NCBI GenBank assembly: GCA_027587225.1
Contig: JAPDDQ010000028.1
Location: forward strand, 1 to 64,000
Direction of reading: 5' to 3'
Source: Solirubrobacter taibaiensis
Lineage (GTDB): Bacteria; Actinomycetota; Thermoleophilia; Solirubrobacterales; Solirubrobacteraceae
Length of the DNA: 64,000 nucleotides
Below are positions 8,171-16,293 of the stretch, in pieces; the first letter of the stretch is position 1, and each line of letters opens with the position of its first letter. The notes under the pieces are model-generated. The model worked only from the letters and a program-made list of their open reading frames with translations. It was not told where the DNA came from and ran no database searches. A program made the position numbers and the translations under genes.

Positions 8171-8200
8171 TTGCGCTCCGGGCGCGGATGCATTTAGTCT
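8171..8200 (+). promoter_or_regulatory. Candidate promoter of the second propeller gene
   Basis: TTGCGC at 8171-8176 and TAGTCT at 8195-8200 are separated by 18 nt, and the -10 box ends 7 nt before ATG 8208. No ribosome-binding site is visible, consistent with a leaderless mRNA. Confidence 0.42.
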
Positions 8201-8207
8201 GCGCTCA

Positions 8208-9665
8208 ATGAGACGGATCTCTTGTGCAGCGCTCGTCGCTGCGATGCTCGCGGCCGTGCCGAGTGCGGCGGCCGCGGCGGTCACGGATGGCCAGTGGGTG
8301 CTGATCGATCAGCAGCCCGCCGGACAGGCGCTCGTCACGCTCAACCCGCCGTCGGCCGGCGGGGATGTCGGCCTGCGCACCCTGCACACGGCGCCCGCCG
8401 GCGTGGCGCTGGACGCGCCGCAGTGGTCGCCGGACGGCAACCGGATCGTGTTCGTCGAGGGCGGTCGGCTCCGGCTGTACGACGTGGCGAACGGGAGTGT
8501 GAGCGACGTCGCGCCGGAGGGCACGTCGCCGTCGTGGTCCCCGGACGGCACGCGGATCGCGTTCCTGCGCGGCGGCGCGCTGCTTACCCGCGCGCCGGAC
8601 GGCAGCGGCGAGCAGGCGCTGCCGATCGACGCCACCGGCGTGCGCGACGCCGCCTGGTCGCCGGACGGCGCGTGGTTCGCGCTCTGGCTCGGGGATCGGC
8701 TGGACATCGTCGGCGTGGACGGCAGCGAGCGCGAGCCGTTCGACGACAGCGTGCGCGGCGGTGTGGCCTGGGGCCCGGACGGCAGCAGCCTCGTCTACCC
8801 GCGCCAGTTCGGCGAGCAGGTGACGCTGTGGGAGGTGCGGGAAGAGGAAGAGGGTCCGGTCGGGCTCTCCGGCGCGCCCGCGGACCCGGAGTTCTCCCCG
8901 TCCGGCTCGACGGTCGTGTACACGCGGACCACGGAGGGGGTGCGGGAGCTCGCGTGGGACGCGAACGGGTCGCACTCCGCGATCCGCATGGGCGGGTTCG
9001 TCCCGGCACAGCCGGACTGGCAGCCGTGTGTCGCCGGCGTCACGGTGAGCTGCCGATCGGTGACGCCGCTGCCGAAGCTGCCGGCGCTGCGGCTGCTCTC
9101 GTGCCGTTCGCCGATGCCGGTGCTCACCGTGACGCAGGCTCGCCTGACGCGGGTTCCGCAGCTCTGCCCGGGTGCGGCCGGCCTCGAGCTGGTCACGCCT
9201 CCCGCGCACGGCACGGTCACCGCCGGGCCCTTCCTGTCCTACCAGTCCGCCGCCGGCTACGTGGGCCCCGATTCGTTCACCTACCGCGCCCTGGGCGCGG
9301 AGGGGCGGACGAGCGAGGTGGTGCGCGTGGACCTCAACGTCATCCCGCCGCGGGTGAAGCCCGGAGCGCCGAAGCTCACGCTCGCCGCGGGAGTGTTGAA
9401 GCTGGACAAGCGTGGCCGCGTGACCGTGCGCGGGACCTGTGACCGCGAGTGCGTCGTCAGGCTACGGGTGCGCGTGAAGCTCACCAGCGGCAAGATCGTC
9501 AACGGGCGGCTCGTCCGGGCCCGCGCATCCGCGGGCGGTCAGGTCAAGCTCGTGCTCCAGCGCGGCAAGCTCCCGCCGCGGCGCAAGGTCGCCTGGGCGC
9601 GGGTGAGCGGCGCGGCCGTGGGCGCGGACGGCCGCGAGCGCGCCATCAAGCTCACGCTGCGCTGA
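8208..9665 (+). CDS. Secreted TolB-like beta-propeller protein, paralogue of the preceding gene
   Basis: The 485-residue precursor has a signal peptide (CAALVAAMLAAVPSAAAAA). Propeller blades carry WSPDGNRIVF, WSPDGTRIAF and WSPDGAWFAL motifs (about residues 40-260). A Cys-containing linker (DWQPCVAGVTVSCRSV) matches the one in the neighbour. An Ig-like domain (GYVGPDSFTYRALG) and a C-terminal beta domain with two cysteines follow. The layout matches the gene before it element by element although the sequences have diverged widely, so the duplication is old. The end overlaps the convergent decarboxylase gene by 14 nt. I infer an exported binding or scaffold role and do not recognise an enzyme. 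Confidence 0.8.
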   Translation: MRRISCAALVAAMLAAVPSAAAAAVTDGQWVLIDQQPAGQALVTLNPPSAGGDVGLRTLHTAPAGVALDAPQWSPDGNRIVFVEGGRLRLYDVANGSVSDVAPEGTSPSWSPDGTRIAFLRGGALLTRAPDGSGEQALPIDATGVRDAAWSPDGAWFALWLGDRLDIVGVDGSEREPFDDSVRGGVAWGPDGSSLVYPRQFGEQVTLWEVREEEEGPVGLSGAPADPEFSPSGSTVVYTRTTEGVRELAWDANGSHSAIRMGGFVPAQPDWQPCVAGVTVSCRSVTPLPKLPALRLLSCRSPMPVLTVTQARLTRVPQLCPGAAGLELVTPPAHGTVTAGPFLSYQSAAGYVGPDSFTYRALGAEGRTSEVVRVDLNVIPPRVKPGAPKLTLAAGVLKLDKRGRVTVRGTCDRECVVRLRVRVKLTSGKIVNGRLVRARASAGGQVKLVLQRGKLPPRRKVAWARVSGAAVGADGRERAIKLTLR

Positions 9666-11025
9666 TCAGGTCCAGCAGCGCGTCGATCTGCGTGCGTGTC
9701 GTGTTCGGGTTCAGCAGCGTGAGCTTGAGCGCGACACGCCCGTCGACGGTGGTGCGGCCGATCACCGCCTCACCGCTCGCGAACAGCGAGCGGTGGATCT
9801 CGACGTTGCGCGCGTCGTCGCCGACGCGCCGGAACGCGACCATCACCGTGTGCGTCGGCGCCACCAGCTCCAGCTCCGGCCGGGCCTGGATCGCCTCCCC
9901 GGCGTACCGCGTGAGGTCGAGCACCGTGTCGACCATCGCCCCGAGCTGCTTGCGGCCGCGCGTGCGCAGCGCCACGAGCACCTTGAACGCGTCGAAGCGG
10001 CGGCTGGTGTCCAGCGAGCGCCCGACCAGGTTGAGCTGCCCCTCGGCCTCGTCCTCTGCCCGGTTGAGATAGACGCTCGCGTGGTGCACCGCGCGCAGCT
10101 CCGCCACATCCGGGACCAGCAGCGCGCTGGCGCCGAACGGCATCCACCACAGCTTGTGCAGGTCCGCCGTGATCGAGTTCGCCCGCTCGATGCCGTCGAG
10201 CCGGCGGCGGTGCGTGTCGCTGAGCGTGAGCCCAGAGCCGACGGCCGCGTCCACGTGGAACCACGCCCCGAGCGCTTGGGCGTGGTCGGCGATCGCGTCG
10301 AGCGGGTCGATCGCGCCGAGGTCCGTCGTCCCCGCCGTCCCGACGATCGCGATGACGTCCTCGCCGTGCGTGAGCTCCCGCAGCGCGTCGACCGACATCG
10401 TCCCCTCGGGCGTCGTGGGCACCGCGATCACCGCCTCGGTCCCGAGCCCCAGCAGCGCCGCCGAGCGGCGGATGCTGTCGTGCGACGTCGCCGACGCCGC
10501 GATCCGCCAGCGGTTCTGTGGGAGCCCGTCGCGCCTGACGTTCTCGCCCGCGCGGTCGCGCGCCAACAGCAGCCCGAGCAGGTTCGACGCCGTCCCGCCC
10601 ATCGTCATCACACCCGAACCGCCCGGGAACCCGTGCAGCTCCGCGAGTCGCGTGACGAGCGCGTCCTCCACGAACGTCGCCGCCGGCGAAGCGTCGAACG
10701 CGTCCATTGACTGGTTCGTAATGCCGATCGCCAGCTCGGCGGTGGCCGCCTCGATCAGCGGGGCAGGGTGCAGGTGCGCGACGCAGTTCGGGTCCCCGAG
10801 CCGAATCCCGCCCTCGAGGATGGGCGCGAGGTCGTCGAGCGTGGTGGCGAGCGGAGTGCCCTCCTCGGGGAGGGGGTCGAGCTGCGCGACCGCGTTGGCC
10901 AGCTGCGTCGCGTCGAGCGCGTCGCGCGGCCCGGGCTTCGCGAGCGCCTGGATGACCGCCTCGGTCGTGGCGGTCACGGCGGCGCGCAGGTCGTCGTGCG
11001 TCTTGGGGTCGGCGGAGACGAACAT
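9652..11025 (-). CDS. PLP-dependent group II amino-acid decarboxylase
   Basis: This 457-residue member of the aromatic-L-amino-acid/diaminobutyrate/glutamate decarboxylase superfamily (fold type I) carries GVMTMGGTASNLLGLL (PLP phosphate site), WFHVDAAVGSG (pyridine-ring aspartate) and the Schiff-base lysine in ITADLHKLWWMPFGAS (about residue 290). The C-terminal small domain contains VALKLTLLNPNTTRTQID. ATG 11025 is preferred: the in-frame extension to 11199 is low-complexity and lies in hairpin-rich non-coding DNA. It probably removes CO2 from an aromatic or basic amino acid; the substrate cannot be fixed from motifs. No amine transporter or partner gene is adjacent. Confidence 0.85.
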   Translation of the reverse strand: MFVSADPKTHDDLRAAVTATTEAVIQALAKPGPRDALDATQLANAVAQLDPLPEEGTPLATTLDDLAPILEGGIRLGDPNCVAHLHPAPLIEAATAELAIGITNQSMDAFDASPAATFVEDALVTRLAELHGFPGGSGVMTMGGTASNLLGLLLARDRAGENVRRDGLPQNRWRIAASATSHDSIRRSAALLGLGTEAVIAVPTTPEGTMSVDALRELTHGEDVIAIVGTAGTTDLGAIDPLDAIADHAQALGAWFHVDAAVGSGLTLSDTHRRRLDGIERANSITADLHKLWWMPFGASALLVPDVAELRAVHHASVYLNRAEDEAEGQLNLVGRSLDTSRRFDAFKVLVALRTRGRKQLGAMVDTVLDLTRYAGEAIQARPELELVAPTHTVMVAFRRVGDDARNVEIHRSLFASGEAVIGRTTVDGRVALKLTLLNPNTTRTQIDALLDLISAA

Positions 11026-11466
11026 CGCCGGGGAGTTTGACGCGGTTACGGCGAGCACACCGTCGGGCCGCGCGTCAAGCAAACCAACGCTTCGCGGTTG
11101 GCCCGCTTGACCCGCGGCGGCCGGCGCGCTCTTGTGCGGGTGAGCCGGTTGCACCGGGTGCGCCCGGGCGCGGGCCGAAGCGTTCTCCGCGAGCGGCAAC
11201 GCGCCACCCGGGCGCGCGAGGTACGACTTTGTCAGCCTGAGCCGGACAAACTCGCACCTCGCGTGGCGTGGACCGTCCCTCGGCGTGGAAAGACGTGAAC
11301 GCCGAGGCGTTCACGCAGTGCGGGGCACCCGCCTCACCCGCAATCAGCACGCCCGCCCCGACGGGTCAAGAAACCCGTGACGAACGCGTGACCCACCCCG
11401 GCGCCGCAGGCACGGGTTTCTTGACGCGGCGGCCGCGGGTGTGCTCGCAGTTGACGTTCCCGATCC
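11026..11466 (+). other. 441-bp non-coding stretch rich in inverted repeats
   Basis: No credible gene lies here. Four separate stem-forming repeats can be read. CCGCGcGTCAAGC (11068-11080) pairs with 11105-11117 apart from one mismatch. CGCGAGGT (11215-11222) pairs with ACCTCGCG (11256-11263) and encloses TTTGTC/GACAAA. CGTGAACGCC (11294-11303) pairs with 11306-11315 around a 2-nt loop. GTCAAGAAACCCGTG (11365-11379) pairs perfectly with 11411-11425. The stretch separates the membrane-protein gene, whose transcript would end here, from the decarboxylase start, so terminators, operators or a structured RNA are all possible. It is written here on the plus strand, but the pairing is strand-neutral. 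Confidence 0.6.
11365..11425 (-). repeat. 15-bp perfect inverted repeat downstream of the membrane-protein gene
   Basis: The arms at 11365-11379 and 11411-11425 are perfectly complementary over 15 bp with a 31-nt spacer, and lie 42 nt beyond the stop codon of the minus-strand membrane protein. No T-tract follows on either strand, so a classical intrinsic terminator is not certain. Such a long spaced dyad could also be a regulator-binding site. Confidence 0.5.
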
Positions 11467-12864
11467 CTAGTGCAACGCCTTCGAAGTCCGCGACGCGGCG
11501 GCCGCGCGCCGCCACTCACCCGCCGCGCGGCGTTCCCGCCACACCAGGACCACCACCCCCACGGCGATCAACACGCACACCACTACAGGCCACCAGTACA
11601 GCCGCGTGAAGTCCGGGAACGCCACGACCAGCGGCCCCCAGGGCGCGTCGGAATCCACCGCCAACCACCCACGCACCTCCACAGACCGATCCAGCCACAG
11701 CAGCCACGCCGTGCCGCCCAGCGTCACCACCGCCAGCAAAGCCCCCACCACCCGCGGCACATGGCGCAACCCCCACGCGCACAACGCGGCCAAGGCCGGC
11801 AGCACGGCGACCAACGACACGCCCGGGAACGCCGTGCCGCGCAAAGGCCCGGCGGTCACCAGCGCGACGATCACCAGGTGCGCACCGATCACCGCGAGCA
11901 GCAGCCCGGCGGTGGCCTCGGCCTCGCGCCGCGCCGGGGCCACCCGCGCGAGCTGGTCGCGGCGAGAGCGGTAGAGCAGCCAGGCGGCGAAGAACGCGAG
12001 CCCGATCAGCGGCGCCCAGCGCAGTAGGCCGACCTCGCGGTCCAGCCACAGCCCGACCAGCCGCGGCAGCCGCTCGATGTAGCCGAACGGCGGGTCCGGC
12101 AACACGGCGGTCCCGGCCGAGCGGGGCGTGATGCCGCCGTAGAAGCGGTCGTTGATCGTGGCGTAGAACACCAGTGAGGCGGCCAGCAGCTCGCCGGCCA
12201 CCAACGCCGCGAAGCGGCGCCCCTGGCGCAGGGTCCAGACGACCAGCGCCCAGGCGACGACCACGCCGGCGGCCACGAACGACCAGCCCAGCCACGGCAG
12301 CCCGGCCAGCAACAGCGCGCCCACCGCCACGTACCTTCGCCGCGGCCGTTCGCGGATCGCCAGCGCGCACAGCGCCGCGCCGGAGAGCAGCACCGCGGCC
12401 GCGATCCCGGGCGTGATCGTGGTGGAGGCGGCGACCGCGGGCGGCGAGAGCCCGACCAGCCCCACGCCGACCGTGGCCCACGGCTCCGGGACCATCCGCC
12501 GCGCCAGCGCCGCGGCCAGGACGAACGCCAGGGCCAGCATCGCGAGCATCTGCCACTGCACGGCGCGGGCGCCGCCGAGCGCGTACGACGGCGCGATCAG
12601 CAACGCGAAGCCGACGCCGTGCGGCTCGACCAGCCGGCGGTCCACGATCCGGCCGTCCGTCTTGAGCTCCCCCGGGTACCAGCTCGCGTACGCACGCTCC
12701 CGGTACTCGTCGGAGAGATCGACGTCGCGGTCGGACACCAGCGACTCCGCCGCCAACAGGTGGTGCGGCTCATTGCCCGCGTATTCCATCCCCGGCTGCG
12801 CCGGGATGCCCAGCGTGGCCGCGTACACGGCGACCAGGAGTATCCACAGCCCGACGAACCTCAC
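11467..12864 (-). CDS. Polytopic membrane protein, glycosyltransferase-C-like
   Basis: The 465-residue protein has roughly ten hydrophobic segments (for example VGLWILLVAVYAATLGI at the start and PVVVCVLIAVGVVVLVW near the end). A conserved-looking extracytoplasmic loop follows the first helix (NEPHHLLAAESLVSDRDVDL). The helix-loop-helix layout with an acidic first loop resembles GT-C/GT39-type mannosyl- or arabinosyltransferases, but I cannot identify a catalytic DD or DE pair with confidence. Start GTG 12864 is used; GTG 12870 is equally possible. Further upstream, the in-frame sequence is antisense to pepA. It is preceded by a 21-nt palindrome and followed by the hairpin-rich non-coding stretch. 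Function unknown. Confidence 0.68.
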   Translation of the reverse strand: MRFVGLWILLVAVYAATLGIPAQPGMEYAGNEPHHLLAAESLVSDRDVDLSDEYRERAYASWYPGELKTDGRIVDRRLVEPHGVGFALLIAPSYALGGARAVQWQMLAMLALAFVLAAALARRMVPEPWATVGVGLVGLSPPAVAASTTITPGIAAAVLLSGAALCALAIRERPRRRYVAVGALLLAGLPWLGWSFVAAGVVVAWALVVWTLRQGRRFAALVAGELLAASLVFYATINDRFYGGITPRSAGTAVLPDPPFGYIERLPRLVGLWLDREVGLLRWAPLIGLAFFAAWLLYRSRRDQLARVAPARREAEATAGLLLAVIGAHLVIVALVTAGPLRGTAFPGVSLVAVLPALAALCAWGLRHVPRVVGALLAVVTLGGTAWLLWLDRSVEVRGWLAVDSDAPWGPLVVAFPDFTRLYWWPVVVCVLIAVGVVVLVWRERRAAGEWRRAAAASRTSKALH

Positions 12865-12875
12865 ACCCACCCAAC

Positions 12876-12896
12876 ATAAAGGGCCTGGCCCTTTAT
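12876..12896 (-). repeat. 21-nt palindrome at the 3' end of pepA (family copy 1)
   Basis: ATAAAGGGCC-T-GGCCCTTTAT is perfectly self-complementary and begins directly after the pepA stop codon on the minus strand. Four related palindromes of the form AAAGnnnCC-A-GGnnnCTTT or AAAGAGGGA-CAG-TCCCTCTTT occur at 22.7, 31.0 and 48.6 kb. Without a T-tract it is at best a non-canonical terminator; a dispersed REP-like element is the alternative. Confidence 0.65.
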
Positions 12897-14300
12897 CTAC
12901 CCCCGGGCCAGTTCGATCAGCGTGCGGACGCCGAACCCCGCGCCGCCGACCGGCGTGTAGGGCTTCTTGTTGTCGTAGGCGGTGCCGGCGATGTCCAGGT
13001 GCGCCCACGGCACGTCGCCCACGAACCGCTTGAGGAACTGCGCGGCCGTGATGCCGCCCGCGCCGCGCTCGGCAGTGGAGTTGACGATGTCGGCGTAGCG
13101 GCCCTTGATCATCTCGTCGTACTCGTCGTGCAGCGGTAGGCGCCAGGAGATCTCGCCCGCGCGCTCGCCGGCGGCCTGGACCGCGCCGGCCCACTCGTCA
13201 TCGGAGCTCAAGAGGCCCGCGTAGGTGCGGCCCAGGGCCACGACCATCGCACCGGTCAGCGTCGCCAGGTCCACCAGCCGCTCCGCACCCTGATCGATCG
13301 CGTGCGTGAGGCAGTCCGCGAGCACGAGCCGGCCCTCGGCGTCCGTGTTGTTGATCTCGATCGACACGCCGTTCTTGGCGCGCACGATGTCGCCCGGCTT
13401 CATCGCCCGCCCGTCGGGCAGGTTCTCGGTCGCGCCGACCACGCCGGTCACGCGCACGGGCAGGCTCAGCGCGGCGATCGCGCCGACGGCCTCCAGCACC
13501 GCGGCGCCGCCGGACATGTCGAACTTCATCTCGTGCATCTTCGCCGCGGGCTTGATCGAGATGCCGCCGGAGTCGAACGTCACGGCCTTGCCCACGAAGC
13601 CGAGATGCGGACCCACCGCGTCGGCCGGTGCGTAGGAGATCGTGATCAGCCGCGGCTCCTCCTCGGTGCCGCGCGCGACGGCCGCGAACGCGCCCATCCC
13701 CGCGGCCTCCAGGCCGGCCCGGTCGAGCACTTCCACGCTCACGCCCGAGAGCTCCGCTGCGCGCTCCGCCAGGGCGGACGGCGTGAGCACGTTCGCCGGC
13801 CGGTTCTGCAGGTCCCGCGCGCGGTTCGTGGCCTCGGCGCCCGCCACCGCGGCCGCCGGGTTCAGCTCGTGGTGCGCGGACAGGATCAACGCGTCGATCC
13901 CGCCGGACTCCGGCTCCTTGAACTCGCGGTAGGTGTACGCGGCGAGCAGCGTGCCTTCGACCAGCCCGGCGACCACCGCATCGCTCACGTGGTGCGGCAC
14001 CTCCCAGCACAGCGTCGTGGTGCCGAGCTCCTTCGCGCGGCCGAGCACGGCGGCGGCCACCACGCGGGCTTCTTCAGGCCCGAAGTCATCCCGGCCGCCG
14101 AGCCCGGCGACGATGTAGCGGCGGCCGTCCGCGTGCGTCACGGCGAGCTTGCGCAGCCCCCGTTTGGCCTCGCCCGAATCCACCAGCGCCTGCAGCCCGC
14201 CGCTGTGGTCGTGCTTGATCCCGTCGTCCTCGAAGACGCCGACGACGATCGTGTCGGCATCGGTGGCGGGGGGCGCATCGGTCGTGGCTGTCACTCGCAT
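12897..14300 (-). CDS. pepA: Leucyl aminopeptidase, M17 family
   Basis: The 467-residue cytosolic dizinc aminopeptidase removes N-terminal residues, preferably leucine, from peptides. The family signature NTDAEGRL (about residues 317-324) is present, as are the metal-binding lysine and aspartate in GKAVTFDSGGISIKP and the C-terminal HLDIAGTAYD. The N-terminal domain (about 1-165) is divergent, as is usual in this family. ATG 14300 faces the thiolase start only 17 bp away, so both promoters must overlap coding or spacer sequence. A palindrome of the dispersed family follows the stop codon immediately. Confidence 0.95.
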   Translation of the reverse strand: MRVTATTDAPPATDADTIVVGVFEDDGIKHDHSGGLQALVDSGEAKRGLRKLAVTHADGRRYIVAGLGGRDDFGPEEARVVAAAVLGRAKELGTTTLCWEVPHHVSDAVVAGLVEGTLLAAYTYREFKEPESGGIDALILSAHHELNPAAAVAGAEATNRARDLQNRPANVLTPSALAERAAELSGVSVEVLDRAGLEAAGMGAFAAVARGTEEEPRLITISYAPADAVGPHLGFVGKAVTFDSGGISIKPAAKMHEMKFDMSGGAAVLEAVGAIAALSLPVRVTGVVGATENLPDGRAMKPGDIVRAKNGVSIEINNTDAEGRLVLADCLTHAIDQGAERLVDLATLTGAMVVALGRTYAGLLSSDDEWAGAVQAAGERAGEISWRLPLHDEYDEMIKGRYADIVNSTAERGAGGITAAQFLKRFVGDVPWAHLDIAGTAYDNKKPYTPVGGAGFGVRTLIELARG

Positions 14301-14305
14301 CGCAA

Positions 14306-14311
14306 TAGACT
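14306..14311 (+). promoter_or_regulatory. Candidate -10 box of the thiolase operon
   Basis: TAGACT ends 6 nt before ATG 14318 in the 17-bp gap between the divergent pepA and thiolase genes; no ribosome-binding site is present. Leaderless transcription is the simplest reading. Confidence 0.45.
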
Positions 14312-14317
14312 CGCAGC

Positions 14318-15493
14318 ATGCCTCGAACCGTGATCCTGAGCAGCGCTCGCACGCCGATCGGCAAGCTCGGGGGAGGTCTGTCCACCCTTCCCGCCACGCA
14401 TCTGGGCGGCATCGCCATCCGCGAGGCGCTGGACCGTGCGGACGTCGCGCCCGAGCAGATCCAGCACGTGGTGATGGGCACCGTGCTGCAGGCCGGACAG
14501 GGCCAGATCCCGTCTCGTCAAGCGCAGATCGAGGCCGGGATCCCGATCGAAGTGACGTCCGAGACGATCAACAAAGTGTGCGCCAGCAGCGTGCGCGCCG
14601 TGGGCATGATCGACCAGGCCGTGCGCGCCGGGGACCTCGAGGTCGCGGTCGGCGGCGGCATGGAGTCGATGAGCCAGGCGCCGTACCTGCTGCCCGGCGC
14701 CCGCAGCGGCTTCCGCATGGGCGACACCAAGGCCCTGGACGCGATGATCCAGGACGGCCTGCGCAACCCGTTCAGCGGCAAGCAGATGTTCGAAGAGGCG
14801 ACGACGGTCGGCGACGAGCTCGAGATGACCCGCGCGGACCTCGACAAGTGGGCGCTGCGCAGCCACGAGCGCGCGCTCGCGGCCACCGATGACGGCCGCC
14901 TCGCCGAGGAGATCATCCCCGTCACGATCACCAGCCGTAAAGGCGACACGGTGGTCGAAGTCGACGAAGCCCCGCGGCGCGGTTCCAGCCTCGAAGCGCT
15001 GGCCAAGCTGCCTGGCCTCACGGGCAAGGATGGCTCGCACACGGCCGGCAACTCGCCCGGCGTCAACGACGGGGCCGGCGCCCTCGTGCTCGCCTCCGAG
15101 GACTGGGCCGAGCGCACGGGTAAGGACATCCTCGCCACGATCATCGCCCAGGCCGCGGTGGCGGACGAGTTCGCCTACCTGGCCCGCACGCCCGCCAACG
15201 CGGCGATCAAGGCGCTCGACAAGGCCGGCCTGCAGCCGAGCGACATCGACCTGTGGGAGATCAACGAGGCCTTCTCGTCCGTGGCGCTCAACAGCGTTCG
15301 GATGCTCGGCGTCGACGAGGAGCGCGTGAACGTCAACGGTGGCGCGGTCGCGCTCGGCCATCCGATCGGGGCCAGTGGCGCCCGCATCATCGGCGCGCTC
15401 GTGCTGGAGCTGCGCCGGCGCGGTGGCGGCTACGGCTGCGCGGCGATCTGCTCTGGCGGCGGCCAGGGCGACGCCATCATCGTCCAGGTTTGA
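14318..15493 (+). CDS. atoB: Acetyl-CoA C-acetyltransferase (thiolase)
   Basis: The 391-residue thiolase carries all catalytic residues: the nucleophilic cysteine in [10 protein letters not shown] (about residue 88), the NEAFS loop, the histidine in [16 protein letters not shown] (about 348) and the second cysteine in [10 protein letters not shown] (about 378). It condenses two acetyl-CoA or cleaves 3-ketoacyl-CoA; the sequence resembles biosynthetic/degradative short-chain thiolases of the AtoB/PhaA group. It heads an operon with a HAD phosphatase (overlapping TTGA) and an acyl-CoA dehydrogenase, so a fatty-acid or branched-chain degradation role is likely. The symbol is by family only. Confidence 0.92.
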   Translation: MPRTVILSSARTPIGKLGGGLSTLPATHLGGIAIREALDRADVAPEQIQHVVMGTVLQAGQGQIPSRQAQIEAGIPIEVTSETINKVCASSVRAVGMIDQAVRAGDLEVAVGGGMESMSQAPYLLPGARSGFRMGDTKALDAMIQDGLRNPFSGKQMFEEATTVGDELEMTRADLDKWALRSHERALAATDDGRLAEEIIPVTITSRKGDTVVEVDEAPRRGSSLEALAKLPGLTGKDGSHTAGNSPGVNDGAGALVLASEDWAERTGKDILATIIAQAAVADEFAYLARTPANAAIKALDKAGLQPSDIDLWEINEAFSSVALNSVRMLGVDEERVNVNGGAVALGHPIGASGARIIGALVLELRRRGGGYGCAAICSGGGQGDAIIVQV

Positions 15494-16293
15494 CCGAGAG
15501 ACCACACATTCTTCCCCCGCCGCCCGGCGGGGGAGCGATCAAGCGAGAAGGGGAGCGCGGCGCCGCGTTCTTCGACCTGGACCGCACGCTGATCGCGGGC
15601 AGCTCGAGCTTCCAGTTCGGCCGCGCGGCCTACAAGGCCGGGATGGTGTCGCGCAAGGAACTCGCCCGGGACGCGTACGACAACCTCAAGTTCCGGCTGC
15701 AGGGCTCCACCGACGCGACCGCCGACCTGGTCAAGGAGCGCGTCGGGAACATGCTCGAGGGCGCGAAGGTCCGTGACCTGCAGCGGCTCTCCGGACCGGT
15801 GCTCGCCGGCGTGCTCCCGCGCCTGTACCCGCGCATGCTGGACCTCGCGTACGAGCACCAGGACGAAGGCCGCCCGATCTTCATCTGCACGGCGGCGGCG
15901 CAGGAGATGGCGGAGCTGCTCGCGATGGTGCTCACCTTCGACGGCGCCGTCGGCTCCGTCGCCGAGGTGATCGACGGCGTCTACACCGGGCGTGAGGGTG
16001 GCCCGTTCAATTACCGCGAGGGCAAGGCGCAAGCGCTGCGCGAGCTGGCCGAGCGCGAGGACATCGACCTCGCCGCGAGCTACGCGTACAGCGACAGCGA
16101 GTCCGACCTGCCGATGCTCCGGCTCGTCGGCCATCCTGTCGCCGTCAATCCGGACAAGGAGCTTGCGCGCGTCGCGCGCGAGGAGGGGTGGGAGATCATG
16201 CGGTTCGAGCGACTCGGCCGGAAGTTACGCGTACTCGGGGCGGCCGCGGCGGTGGCCGGCGGCGCGGCGGCAGCGCGCGTGGCGACGCGATGA
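15490..16293 (+). CDS. HAD-IB family phosphatase (SerB-like)
   Basis: The 267-residue haloacid-dehalogenase-superfamily hydrolase has motif I AAFFDLDRTLIAGSSS (DLDRT at about residues 29-33), motif II FICTAAAQE and motifs III/IV YSDSESDLPML. The SerB-like IB subgroup often acts on phosphoserine or lipid head groups. The C-terminus ends in an Ala-rich hydrophobic stretch. TTG 15490, overlapping the thiolase stop, is the only start that keeps motif I. A 9-bp GC-rich stem (15514-15533) then falls inside the first codons and encodes a Pro/Gly run, so the start is not secure. It is coupled to the next gene by ATGA. Confidence 0.78.
   Translation: MTERPHILPPPPGGGAIKREGERGAAFFDLDRTLIAGSSSFQFGRAAYKAGMVSRKELARDAYDNLKFRLQGSTDATADLVKERVGNMLEGAKVRDLQRLSGPVLAGVLPRLYPRMLDLAYEHQDEGRPIFICTAAAQEMAELLAMVLTFDGAVGSVAEVIDGVYTGREGGPFNYREGKAQALRELAEREDIDLAASYAYSDSESDLPMLRLVGHPVAVNPDKELARVAREEGWEIMRFERLGRKLRVLGAAAAVAGGAAAARVATR

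Noticed and set aside
11026-11199. 58-residue N-terminal extension of the PLP decarboxylase
   Set aside because: Low-complexity sequence over hairpin-rich DNA; the family begins near ATG 11025.
11037-11350. Several 60-90-codon frames in the hairpin-rich gap
   Set aside because: No ribosome-binding site, no domain, overlapping one another on both strands and dominated by Arg/Pro/Gly.
15514-15533. 9-bp GC-rich stem after the thiolase as an intrinsic terminator
   Set aside because: No T-tract follows, and the thiolase, HAD and acyl-CoA dehydrogenase genes are coupled; it also falls inside the only workable HAD reading frame.
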